Assembly: GCA_963844625.1 (NCBI GenBank) | Contig: CAWJPF010000012.1 | Span: forward strand, 248,001 to 312,000 | Direction: 5' to 3' | Source of the DNA: Palsa-504 sp963844625 | GTDB lineage: Bacteria > Actinomycetota > Actinomycetes > Streptosporangiales > Streptosporangiaceae | Length of the DNA: 64,000 nt | Part shown: one piece after another, positions 10,720 through 20,260 of the stretch | Layout: each line of letters starts with the position of its first letter | How positions within the stretch are numbered: position 1 is the stretch's first letter | Made by a program: the position numbers and the translations under genes | The notes under the pieces: model-generated | Told to the model about the DNA's origin: nothing | What the model saw: the letters and a program-made list of their open reading frames with translations, nothing else | The model's database searches: none

Positions 10720-13700
10720 CCGGTTCAAGCCCACCCGCGCGGGCGTGATCAACGTGTGGGACTACGTCGACGAGGAGTGGGCCTTCGCGGACGGCCGGCT
10801 GACGCTGCGCGGCCACAACGGGTCGGGCAAGACCAAGGCCCTGGAGGTGCTGTTCCCGTTCGTGCTGGACGGGGTGGCCGATTCCCGGCGGCTCGACCCG
10901 TTCAGTGGCGAGAACCGGACGATGAAGTCCAACCTGCTGTACCGGGGCCAGGAATCCGAGTACGGCTACGTGTGGATGGAGTTCGCCCGGCCTGGGGATC
11001 GTCCCCCCGAGGCCGAGCACCGTCACGCTTGATCATCGGGATGCGGGCGCACCGGAACGCCGACGGCGTGCGGATGTCGTTCTTCGTCACCGGCCGGCGG
11101 CTCGGCGCGGACTTCGGCCTGCTGTCGGCCGACTCCCGCCCGCTGACCGAACGGCAGCTCAGGGCCGTCCTGGAGCCGGACGCCTGGCGCAAGACCGCGA
11201 CCGAGTACCGGGACCTGGTCGACGCCCGGCTGTTCGGGCTCGGCCGGGAGCGGTACGCGCAGCTGCTTGACCTGCTGCTCGCGCTGCGCCGCCCGCTGCT
11301 GGCCAAGGACCTCGACCCGGCCAAGGTGTCGGACACGCTGACCTCGGGGCTGAGCCCGGTCGACGAGGACCTGGTCCAGCAGGCCGCGCGTGACTTCGAG
11401 AACCTCGCCGCGGTGCAGAAGCTGTTCGACGACCTGACCGCGGCGAACGCGGCGGTGCGGGACTTCCTGCTGCACTACACCGCGTATCTGCGGGCGCACG
11501 TGAAGTTCCAGCTGGACCGGGTGCAGGCGAGGGCCGACGCGGCCGCCGGGCACGCGGAGAAGATGACGAAGCCGCCGCGACCTACCGCCGCGCGGTCGGA
11601 GGCCGAGCGGCGACGCCGAAGCCGGACCGCAACGCCCGCCGCGACGAAGGCGAGACGCTGCAGGGCCGCCTGGCCGGGCTGAAGAACTCCGAGGAGTACA
11701 AGGCGCAGGGCCGGATCGAGGACAAGCGCCGCGAGATGCTGGCCGGCGCGCGCGAGGTCGAGGGCCAGCGCGGCCGGCTCGGCCAGGATCGCCGCGAGCT
11801 CGGCGAGGCGCGAGGAGGCGGCCCGCAAGCTGACCCGCCGCGCCGCCGCCGCCAGGCACGTCGCCGACGGCCGCCCGCGACCTGCCCGACGCGCGCACGG
11901 TCCGGCATCGCCACGACGGCTTCGGCCCGGTCGAACCGGGACGACCTCTCACGGCCCGGGCGCGGTCGCGGCCCGCCGCGAGGACGTAGGCGAGATCCGC
12001 GGTGCTGCAGGAGATCAGGGACGCCAAGGGCAAGCGTGACCTGCGCGAGCAGGACCTCGGCGACAAGCAGACCGCCGAGCACGGGCAGGAACAGGCCGGC
12101 GCTGGCCGCGGCGGCCCGCCTCGCCCAGGCCCGTCGCGAACGCCGCGGACGAACTGGCCGCCTGGGCCGCCCGCTGGTCCGGCCCGGACGCTCCGCGGAC
12201 CGCCGCGCCCCTGACGGTACCACACAGCCCGGCCCCGTAGCCGCGCCCCGCCGACGCTGCCGGGCGTCGACCATATCGACGACCCGGCGCCACCAGCCTC
12301 ACCGAGGTGTTCGACGGCCGCACCGCCGACCGCAAGGCCGCCACCATCACCGCCCGCGCGCACCTGGAAACGGACCTGCGTGAGGTCGGCGGGCGGCTGG
12401 CCGGCCTGCGCGCCGAACGCGACGCGATCGCCGCGGAGCAGGACGACGCACCGCCCGCCAGCGACCTGCGTCCCGCCCGCCGGGAGGGGCGTCCGGGTGC
12501 CCCGCTCTGGCAGCTGGTCCGGTTCGCCGACGGGATCGACGACGCCGAGGCCGCCGCCGTCGAGGGTGCGCTGTACGGGGCGGGGCTGCTGACCGCCTGG
12601 GTCCATCCCGATCCGGCGCTGACCGAAGCGGCGCTGGCCGCCGCCGAGGCGGACGGCTACCTGATCCCGTCCGCTCCGGTGAGCGGCCGACGCTGGCCGG
12701 CCTGCTCGTCCCGGAGGAGCAGGACCAGGTCGCGCCGGCCGTGGTCACCGCGGTGCTCCGCTCGGTCGCGCTCACGAGCGACATCACCGGCGACATCGCC
12801 GGCGGCACTGACGGTCCCGGCGGTCAGCACGAAGGCCCAGTTCACGTACGGCGTGCACGCCGGCGCCCGGCCGAAGGCGGCGCCGGAGTACATCGGCGCG
12901 ACCAACCGGGCCAGCCGCCGCCGCGTGCGGCTCGCGGAGTACGACGAGCTGATCAAGGACGCCAGCGCCGAAGAGGAGCGGCTGGCCGGTGAGCTGGACC
13001 GGGCCAGCGCGCTGCTCGAGGACCTCCGGCGGGCCCGGCGCGAGCTGCCGGAAACCCGGCCGGTCGCGCAGGCCGCCGAGGCCGTCGGCATCCACGCCGC
13101 TGCTGCTCGCCCGCGCGCGGGACGAGACCGCGGCGGCACGCCAGGCGGTGGACGGCGCGATCGCCGAGGTCGACGCCGGACCAGGCAGCTGCGGCAGGGC
13201 GCCGCGGAACGCCGGATGCCGACCGCGGACGAGCAGGTGGACGCGATCGCGCGGGCGGCCGCGGAGTTCGAGCACGCCGCGCCCAGCTGCACGCCGAGCG
13301 GGCCAAGCTGGCCCAGGCGGAGGAGGATCTCGCCGCGCAGACCGAGACGATCGAACGGCGCAAGCTCGCCTGCGCCGAGGCCGAAGAGGCACTCGCCGAG
13401 CGGGAGCGGCTGCAGCGGGCCCTGGAAGAGGAGTTCCGGACGCTGGAAGAGACCCTGCAGGCCGACGTCGAGCAGGTCCTGGCGCGGATCCGGGAGACAG
13501 AGAACGCTCATCACGGCGGCCGAACGGGCCTACCGCGAGCTCGACGCGCGGGTCCGCACCGAGCACGACCAGGCCACCCGCGCGCGAGACGGAACTGCGC
13601 AGTCAGCGGCTGTCGCTGGCCGAGGCGGTCGGCCAGCTGTACGAGCAGGCCGGGCTGTTCGGCGAGTACGCTCGGCCCGACCTGCGCCCGCTGGCCGGGG

Positions 13701-15009
13701 TCACTGCCGCGGAGTCCTGGCCTGATCCGGCCCGCTGGCCCGACGCGGCCCGCGCGGCCGAGGAACTGGCCGACGCCCTGGCCAGCGCCGGCGGGTCGCC
13801 GCCGGATCCGGCCGCAGCCGCGCGAGCGGTCCTGCCCCCGGGCGTCACCGCGATCCTCGACGCGTTCGCCGCCGCCACCCGCGGCGGCCGCGCCGGTGAC
13901 CGAGGGCACGCTGAAGAACACCGCGGACCGGATGTCGGTGGCGCTGAAGGAGTTCACCGAGGCACTGACCGCCTGCGACGAGGACTACCGGGTCGACTGG
14001 GACCCCGGCGCCGTCGTGACCGTGCACGTGATCGACGACGAGGGGCGCAAGCCGGTCGCCCAGTTCGCTACCCGGATCGCCGAGCGCGCCGCCGACCAGG
14101 GCGTGCTCCTGGAAGACCGGGAACGCAAGGTACTGGAGGATGAGCTGCTCGCCGCGCTCGCCCAGCAGATCCACGGCCGGGTGATCGCCGCGCGGGACCT
14201 CACCCGGGAAATGAACGCCGACACCAGGTCCAAGCCGATGTCTTCCGGGATCGCGGTCGGCATCGGCTGGGCCCAGTCCGACAAGATCTCCGAGCGCAGC
14301 GGGTCACGACCCGGCTGTGGAAGGCGGCCGCCCGGCCCGGAGCGGCTGGCCGAGCTGCGCGGCCAGCTCCGTGACATGATCCGGGAGTTCCGGGTCGAGC
14401 CGCCCGCGGGCCACCTACCGGGAGGCGCTGGCCACCGTGCTGGACTACCGGTCCTGGCACGTATTCGAGCTGCTGCTGATCCAGCCGGGCGAGCCGGAGG
14501 TCCGGCTGACCCGGGCCAGGCACTCGGTCATGTCCGGCGGCGAGAAGTCGGCGGCGATCCACCTGCCGTTGTTCGCCGCGGCCAACGCGCTGTATTCCTC
14601 GGCCAAGGACCACTGCCCGCGGATGATCGCGCTCGACGAGGCGTTCGTGGGCATCGACGAGCGGTACAAGCCGGACCTGTTCGGGCTGGCGGTCAAGTTC
14701 GACCTCGACCTGTTCATGACCGGCCATGACCTGTGGGTCACCACCGCGACGGTGCCGATGATCGCGCACTACGACATGCTGCACGACAAGACCACGCGCA
14801 CCGTCTCCTCGCTGTTCATGCTGTGGGACGGCGAACAGCTCGTCGACGCCTCGGCGGGTTTCGCGGATAACGACGCCCTGGTCGCAGAGTTGCTCGGCTT
14901 CCGGCCGACCCGGTACGCGCCGCTCGGCACCGCCTCGACGTTGTACGCGGCACCGGAGGCTCCAGGGGGCGAACCCGACGACGAAGACGACGATGCCGAA
15001 TCACAATGA
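10712..15009 (+). pseudogene. jetC: Wadjet type I SMC-like ATPase JetC (TIGR02680), frameshifted
   Basis: A 4.3-kb gene of the expected size for the SMC/MukB-like ATPase of Wadjet. The N-terminal P-loop GHNGSGKT falls at residues 34-41. A long Glu/Arg/Ala-rich coiled-coil middle follows. The C-terminal ATPase half has the ABC signature SGGEKS at about 14530, Walker B MIALDEAF at 14623 and the D-loop Asp in FVGIDERY. The family should be one frame of about 1,400 codons. Here the coding frame changes about a dozen times (near 11000, 11580, 11830, 12000-12300, 12685, 12790, 13100-13190, 13280, 13500, 13590, 13895 and 14300-14410). Both ATPase ends are intact but sit in different frames. The stop overlaps the jetD start as ATGA. 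Confidence 0.85.
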
Positions 15010-16247
15010 CGGATCCTTATCACGGGCCGGAGTTCCGGCGGCTGCTCAGGCTGGCACGCCGCTCCCTGGAACGCACCGGCGGAGATCTGAGCGGCACGGT
15101 CAGCCTCAGCCCTCCCGGCGACGCCGAGCGCAAGGCGATCATCGGCATCACCGGCCAGTACCGGGACACGCGCGCGACCCGGACCGCCGTGCGCCTCGCC
15201 GACCTGGACCACGCGGTTCGCGAGGCCACCGGGCACGGCCTGCCGGAGTTGCTGGCCGAACTGGGCGGCCCGTTGCGAGATCGCCCGGCCGAACGGAGCG
15301 CGCTGGCCGGAGCGCGTGACGCCGCGATCCGCGCGGCGCAGGCGAGTTCGCTGCATCTGTCCTGCGCCTGGTACCGGGACTGGCTGGCCGAGATCGGCCG
15401 GGACGGCAGCCTGACGAAGCTGGTCAACCAGGGCGAGCAGGCGCGGCTCGGCCAGGCGGTCCGCGTGCTGGAGTACCTGGCCGGGCGCCAGGACGCACCC
15501 GTGCTGCTGCCCGCGCTGGCCGCGGGCGTCACCGGGGACACCAAGGCGCTCAACCACGGGACACTGCTGGCGACGCTGGTCTTGCGCGCCCTGGCGATCA
15601 AGACCGGGATGGGCAGGCCCGGGACGGCAAGGGAGCGCAGGGACCTGTGGGAGGCAGGCGATGTCGTGGTCGACGACCTGGCCAGCCGGGTCCTGGTGCT
15701 GAACCTGCCGGCCGAGGGCGTCGGGCTGGCCGAGTGGCTCGTCGGCGCGGCGCGCTACGGCGTTCCGTTCTACGTGACCCTGCATCAGCTCATGACGTTT
15801 CCGCTGACGATCCGCGGCGCGGTCGTCCACGTCTGCGAGAACCCGGCCGTGCTCCGCCAGGCCGCCGCGGAGCTGGGTACGGGCTCGGCGCCCCTGCTGT
15901 GCACCGAAGGACGGCCGTCGGCAGCGTTTCACCAGCTCGCGGATGTTGTCGTCAGCGGCGGTGGTGAGCTGCGTTATCACGGGGACTTCGACTGGCCGGG
16001 GCTAGCCATCGCGAGCGCGGTCATGCGCCGCCACGGCGCCAGGCCCTGGCGGATGAGCGCCGGTGATTACCTGGCCGGGGTACGGGTCCACGCAGAGCAT
16101 GTCCTGCTTTCCGGGACGCCGCAGCCGGCGCCGTGGGATCCGGAGCTCAGCCCGGCCATGGTAGAGACAGGACGCGTCCTGTTCGAGGAAAGTGTTGCGG
16201 ACGACCTAATCGGGGATCTGCCGGAACGGGGCCGTCCTCGACGATGA
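15006..16247 (+). CDS. jetD: Wadjet type I nuclease subunit JetD (DUF2399/TIGR02679)
   Basis: An intact 413-residue frame starting at the ATG that overlaps the jetC stop. The C-terminal part is the Toprim-like domain shared with topoisomerase VI A subunits: Glu301 in LLCTEGRPS, and the metal-binding Asp pair 327/329 in GDFDWPGLAIA. The N-terminal helical half contains conserved-looking blocks such as CAWYRDWLAEIG and LNHGTLLATLVLRALA. In Wadjet, JetD is recruited after loop extrusion and cuts the trapped circular DNA. It is the only one of the four genes without frameshifts. Its last 180 bases are overlapped antisense by the extended end of the tetR-type gene. Without JetABC it is unlikely to act in plasmid defence. 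The catalytic residues are present, so a different or residual role cannot be excluded. Confidence 0.88.
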   Translation: MTDPYHGPEFRRLLRLARRSLERTGGDLSGTVSLSPPGDAERKAIIGITGQYRDTRATRTAVRLADLDHAVREATGHGLPELLAELGGPLRDRPAERSALAGARDAAIRAAQASSLHLSCAWYRDWLAEIGRDGSLTKLVNQGEQARLGQAVRVLEYLAGRQDAPVLLPALAAGVTGDTKALNHGTLLATLVLRALAIKTGMGRPGTARERRDLWEAGDVVVDDLASRVLVLNLPAEGVGLAEWLVGAARYGVPFYVTLHQLMTFPLTIRGAVVHVCENPAVLRQAAAELGTGSAPLLCTEGRPSAAFHQLADVVVSGGGELRYHGDFDWPGLAIASAVMRRHGARPWRMSAGDYLAGVRVHAEHVLLSGTPQPAPWDPELSPAMVETGRVLFEESVADDLIGDLPERGRPRR

Positions 16248-16891
16248 CGGCGGCGAGCTGGCCGGCCCGAGGGCGGTGCGGCGCCCCGGGTCAGGTAGCG
16301 CTGCACCGATGGGGCGACGGCAGCCACTACGTCATCGGATGGCAACGAGGCCAGCGGCTCCAAGCGCAGGATGTACCGGCACAGGGCCAGGCCGAGCAAC
16401 TGCGCCGCGATGAAGGTGCCGCGCTCGGCCGCCTGCTCATCACCCAGGTCGGCGATCGGCTTGGTGATCAGCTGGCTGAGCACGGCCTGGAGTTGCCCTG
16501 CGACGGTCTCACTGGTAGCGGCGGTCCGCATCAGGGCGATCATCTCGTCATCGCGGGCAGGATCCTCCCACCGGCTGATGAAATGGCGGGCCAGCAACTC
16601 GCCCCGACCGCTGGCCGGCACGGAGCGCAGGTCCGGGACCTGCAGATCCATGGTGACGGCCGCCGTGAACAACCCCGCCTTGGACCGGAAGTAGCGCATG
16701 ACCATCGACGCGTCGATGCCGGCCCGCGCGGCGACGGCGCGGATGGTGGTCCCTTCATATCCTCGCGCGGCGAACATCGCCCGGGCAGCACCGAGGATGG
16801 CGCGGCGGGTGCGCTCGGATCGCGGCCCGCCAGTCCCGGGCACCGGGCCGGCCTGGCTTGCGGCCGCTACCGCCGCACGGCTGACGTCCAT
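16067..16891 (-). CDS. TetR-family repressor
   Basis: The N-terminal TetR helix-turn-helix is clear: RRAILGAARAMFAARGYEGT, then TIRAVAARAGIDASMVMRYF. A helical ligand domain follows, up to about VQRYLTRG near 16290. Start ATG 16891 (MDVSRAAV) is chosen; an earlier in-frame ATG would lie inside the operator. The frame continues about 60 more codons of Arg/Ser-rich, low-complexity sequence antisense to jetD. That is unusual for TetR proteins of about 200 residues and suggests that the natural stop was lost or shifted. It is divergent from the membrane/stress protein gene at 17007, and the gap holds two CAAC-N4-GTTG operators, so it most likely represses that gene and itself. The inducer is unknown. 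Confidence 0.85.
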   Translation of the reverse strand: MDVSRAAVAAASQAGPVPGTGGPRSERTRRAILGAARAMFAARGYEGTTIRAVAARAGIDASMVMRYFRSKAGLFTAAVTMDLQVPDLRSVPASGRGELLARHFISRWEDPARDDEMIALMRTAATSETVAGQLQAVLSQLITKPIADLGDEQAAERGTFIAAQLLGLALCRYILRLEPLASLPSDDVVAAVAPSVQRYLTRGAAPPSGRPARRRHRRGRPRSGRSPIRSSATLSSNRTRPVSTMAGLSSGSHGAGCGVPESRTCSAWTRTPAR

Positions 16892-16916
16892 CACGGTGTC
16901 CAAGCTTATCCTCCGA

Positions 16917-16968
16917 CAACACGTGTTGGCCAACGCTTGTTGACAATGGTTGCGGCTGTGCCTAGTGT
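16917..16968 (+). promoter_or_regulatory. Promoter with two overlapping TetR-type operators
   Basis: Two palindromes of the form CAAC-N4-GTTG sit side by side: caacacgtgttg (16917-16928, perfect) and caacgcttgttg (16931-16942), 14 bases centre to centre. The second overlaps a good -35 box TTGACA (16940-16945), followed after exactly 17 bases by TAGTGT (16963-16968) as -10. This is the expected promoter for the gene starting at GTG 17007. A repressor bound to the second site would cover the -35 box. Confidence 0.72.
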
Positions 16969-17006
16969 TGTGCCGATATTCGCTGGCATTTCAGGGGAGG
17001 GCGCAA

Positions 17007-18524
17007 GTGGCGGCAAGGCGCCCAGATGACGGCCGCAGGTTTCCGGCCCGGTACCGCGCGCTCGCGGGCTTCGTCGTGGCCAGCGCGGCCTTCGTCGCGA
17101 TCTTCGTCGCGCTAACCCTCAGCGCTTTCCATAAGCCAACACCGCATGACCTTCCTGTCGGCATCGTCGGTTCCGCTGCGGTAACCCACCAGGTCGAGCA
17201 CGCCCTAGACGGCGCCGCCCCTGGGGCTTTCCGCCTTCGTAGTTACCCCAGCGAGGCCAGCGCAACGACCGGGATCGCGCAGCGTGAGGTCGATGGCGCG
17301 CTGGTCGCTTCCGGCGCGAACCTGCGACTGCTTGTCACACAGGCCGGGGGTACCGGCCCTGAGCAGGCCCTCAGCGGGGCCTTCGCGGCCGTGGCGGCAC
17401 GGTCCGGACGCCACCTCATAGTGTCGGACGTTGTCCCGCCCCGGGCCAGCGACTCCCAGGCACTGTCGTCCTGGTTCGTCGTCCTCAGCGTGCTTATCCC
17501 CAGCCTGGCCGCGGGCTCGGCGTCGGCACTGGCATTCCGCCGCGCCCGGCGCACTTGGTCGGTCGCCGCGCCCGTGGCCGCGGCCGTCGTCAGCGGGGCG
17601 GTCGCCGCGGCGATCGCGGATGGCATTGCCGGTCTGGGCAACTACGTAGCGATCGCCGGCATTGTCGCGCTGTTCTCGCTGGCCGTGGCTGCCCCCACGG
17701 CTGTGCTGGCACGGATCCGGCCGCCTCTGGTCGCCGTGGCCGTCTTGGCGTTCATCGTGTTCGGGATCCCGGCCAGCGGGGGACCGGCCAACCTGGCCAG
17801 CTTCACACCCGGCTTCCTGCGCGCCCTTAGCCCTGTCCTGCCGCTAGGGATAGCGGCCAGCAGTATCCGCAACGTCGTCTACTTCGGCGGCCATGCCACC
17901 AGCGCATACATCTGGACCCTGGCCGCCTGGGCGCTGGCCGGCGTCGCCGGCCTGATCCTGGTCACGGCGCTCCGGCGCCCTGCCCCCGCACTGACCGAGC
18001 CCGTCATGCCACCAGTTGTCCTGGCCGAACCGGTGTCCGCCCTGCCAGCCCAAGCTCCCGTCCCCGGCATCCCAGATCCCCGTGCGGCCCAGTCCGCCAT
18101 CCTGGTCGTCGGCTTCGATGACTCCGAGCCGGCCCGGCGGGCGCTCATCTGGGGCGCGGACCTCGTCAGGACGCGCTCCGGCGCCCTGCACGTCGTCTAT
18201 GCGGACCACGTGCTCATCGACAGCGACCTGTCCGGATTCGGCCGCACAGAGATGGACGAGGACCGCGATGAGAAGGCCGCGAGCGTGGCTGAGGCCGCTA
18301 AGGAGATTGCCGCTGCGGCAGGCACGCCGTATACGTTCGAGCGCCGCCAGGAATCGCCCGCAGACGCGATTCTTGACGCAGCCGGCATTTACGCCGCCGC
18401 CGAGCCCGCCACCATACCTATTATCGTGACCGGCCGCTCTCATCATGTCCCGCACCGCGTCATTGGCTCAGTCCCGGTCCGGCTGCTGCACGAGTCGCCC
18501 TATCCGGTACTCACCATCCCATGA
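17007..18524 (+). CDS. Membrane protein with C-terminal universal stress protein (USP) domain
   Basis: About 505 residues. The GTG at 17007 is preceded by aggggagg at proper spacing, better than the upstream frame starts. One membrane segment (residues 17-39) is followed by an outside loop of about 110 residues, then around five more hydrophobic segments (to about residue 325). The topology recalls ABC-2-type permease or DUF3533-like proteins. After a Pro/Ala linker, residues 364-505 form a USP domain starting SAILVVGFDDSEPARRALIWG and ending IVTGRSHHVPHRVIGSVPVR, with the GS of the nucleotide loop but without the full G-2x-G-9x-GS pattern. A membrane exporter-like module joined to a cytoplasmic stress sensor suggests a regulated transport or envelope-stress role. 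Expression is probably controlled by the divergent TetR. Substrate unknown. Confidence 0.7.
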   Translation: MAARRPDDGRRFPARYRALAGFVVASAAFVAIFVALTLSAFHKPTPHDLPVGIVGSAAVTHQVEHALDGAAPGAFRLRSYPSEASATTGIAQREVDGALVASGANLRLLVTQAGGTGPEQALSGAFAAVAARSGRHLIVSDVVPPRASDSQALSSWFVVLSVLIPSLAAGSASALAFRRARRTWSVAAPVAAAVVSGAVAAAIADGIAGLGNYVAIAGIVALFSLAVAAPTAVLARIRPPLVAVAVLAFIVFGIPASGGPANLASFTPGFLRALSPVLPLGIAASSIRNVVYFGGHATSAYIWTLAAWALAGVAGLILVTALRRPAPALTEPVMPPVVLAEPVSALPAQAPVPGIPDPRAAQSAILVVGFDDSEPARRALIWGADLVRTRSGALHVVYADHVLIDSDLSGFGRTEMDEDRDEKAASVAEAAKEIAAAAGTPYTFERRQESPADAILDAAGIYAAAEPATIPIIVTGRSHHVPHRVIGSVPVRLLHESPYPVLTIP

Positions 18525-18883
18525 TCGCCCGGCTGAGACATCGCTGGGCAACCTCGCTGCCTCCCAGCTGCACAGTGCGTATGCCCTGGCTCTCTGACGT
18601 CCCGACAAGGACCGATCCCTAGGGCTGGACATAGCGGCAGCAGCAAAAGTTTGTCCTGTGTTAACTGTCAGGGGTGAACCGGCCGGGCGCCCGGTACGTA
18701 TCAGCTGGTGCCAGGTGGCATACCCGTACTGACCTCCCGCAGTACGTTGCCGCCGGATGACTGTCGCGGCAGCCCGAGCGGGGCAATGGGAGGCGTCATG
18801 GGGTTAGCGATGGGCATCCGGCCTTTGCCTTCCTCCCGGACCATGGCTGGACGCGAGCAACCTCATGTGTCTGGGAGGACATC
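18525..18883. other. Intergenic region
   Basis: About 360 bases between two plus-strand genes. I see no gene, terminator hairpin or convincing promoter, except the good ribosome-binding site gggagg just before ATG 18884. Confidence 0.5.
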
Positions 18884-20137
18884 ATGCGACATGCTCAACC
18901 GCGCGTGCGTTCACTGAAATGGATCGGCCGGGGCGCCCTGGTGGCGCTGGCGGGCCTGATCGCGCTGGGGGTGCAGCCTGCGCTGCCTGCCCTGGCGAGC
19001 ACGTGGTCGTCGCCGGTCCAGCTGCCGGGGTCGTGCGGCAGCTCGGTGGCGGTCAACCAGGCCGGGGCCATGGCGGCCGGCGGGACCTTCACGGCCTCCG
19101 ACGGCACCACGCACGTCCAGGTATGCACCAGCCCGAACGGGAAGACATGGCAGGCGACGGACCTGGGCCAGGGCGGCAACGCGCCGAGCTCCGGGCACCG
19201 CATTGCCGTGGCGGTCACCCCGGCCGGCCAGACGGTCGCGGTCTGGGGATACTGGCCGTGCTCGACCTGCACCGCCGTCGTGGAGGCGGCCGTGCATCCG
19301 GCTGGCGGCAGCTGGGGCACCCCGGTCACCCTCAGCACCGGGTTGGGCCTGGACGAGTCCGACGGCGGGCTGGTGATCGGCACAGATGGGGCCGGCAACG
19401 TCATCGCCGGCTGGTCCACGAACCCCGGTGACACCACCGACGCGGTTCTCCCGGCCGGCAGCAGCAGCTGGCGGCCGGCCACGACGCTGTCGGTCGAAGG
19501 CAGCGTGGGCCCGGCGCATAGCCTGAGCCTGGCCGTCAACTCGGGCGGAAGCGCGATCATAACCTTCAACGGAGGCCTCAACAACCTGTGGGCCGTCTCC
19601 GGTACCGTCACTGGCGGGTTCTCCGCCCCGGCCGAGCTGGCCTCCGGAGCCGGATCTAACCACTACAACCCGATCGGGACCTCGGAGATCGCACTTAACA
19701 ACGCCGGGCAGGCATCGGTCGCCTGGTCGGTATTGGACGGCCAGACCGGAGTGCTGACCCGGTCCCCGTCCGGGGCCTGGAGCAACACGGTCCTGACCAC
19801 CCGGACCGCGCCCGCGATTACGGTGTCCACCGCGATCGACGGGGCCGGAAACGCGATCGCCGTACTCGGCTCGTCCTACACCTGGCACCTGGCCGGCGGC
19901 AGCTGGCAGACGCCCGCGGCGCTGCCGTCCGGATCATCGGGCGGGCTGGTCGTCGCCGACCCGGCCGGCACCTTCGTCTACGCCGACAGCACTGGCAACG
20001 CGTTCACCTTCACCGCCGGCGCCACCAGCTTCGGCGCCGGCAGCGGATCACACACCAGCCTGGGCGACCTGAAGATCGTCCCCGGCCAGGCCGTCCTGCT
20101 GGCCGCCGACGCCGTATCAGCCGAGACCGTGAGCTGA
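18884..20137 (+). CDS. Secreted beta-propeller/sialidase-like repeat protein
   Basis: 417 residues, ATG preceded by gggaggacatc. The N-terminus has Arg/Lys residues, a hydrophobic core (GALVALAGLIALGV) and a likely cleavage after ALPALAS. The mature protein is built from repeating units of the type GG(S)WGTPVTLS and DGAGNAIAVLGSSYTWHLAGG, each with a W-containing strand and a D-G-A-G-N turn, as in exo-alpha-sialidase/BNR-type or other beta-propeller domains. I see no Asp-box/arginine-triad combination that would prove sialidase activity. It is exported and probably binds a surface polymer or protein. A diverged paralogue without signal peptide lies at 34016-35164, sharing even the terminator. 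No operon partner. Confidence 0.7.
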   Translation: MRHAQPRVRSLKWIGRGALVALAGLIALGVQPALPALASTWSSPVQLPGSCGSSVAVNQAGAMAAGGTFTASDGTTHVQVCTSPNGKTWQATDLGQGGNAPSSGHRIAVAVTPAGQTVAVWGYWPCSTCTAVVEAAVHPAGGSWGTPVTLSTGLGLDESDGGLVIGTDGAGNVIAGWSTNPGDTTDAVLPAGSSSWRPATTLSVEGSVGPAHSLSLAVNSGGSAIITFNGGLNNLWAVSGTVTGGFSAPAELASGAGSNHYNPIGTSEIALNNAGQASVAWSVLDGQTGVLTRSPSGAWSNTVLTTRTAPAITVSTAIDGAGNAIAVLGSSYTWHLAGGSWQTPAALPSGSSGGLVVADPAGTFVYADSTGNAFTFTAGATSFGAGSGSHTSLGDLKIVPGQAVLLAADAVSAETVS

Positions 20138-20143
20138 CCTCAT

Positions 20144-20181
20144 GTGACCTGGCCGCCGGGAGTCCCTGGCGGCCAGGTCAC
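20144..20181 (+). terminator. Rho-independent-like hairpin after the secreted repeat protein
   Basis: Perfect 14-base arms gtgacctggccgcc (20144-20157) and ggcggccaggtcac (20168-20181) with a 10-base loop, 6 bases after the stop codon. The same stem occurs after the paralogue at 35171-35206. Confidence 0.8.
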
Positions 20182-20260
20182 CAGCGCCTCCTGGCCGGTC
20201 CCGGCTACGGCAGTGATCCGGCAGGTGCAGAAACCGCCATGATCACTTCCGGGGCCGCGG

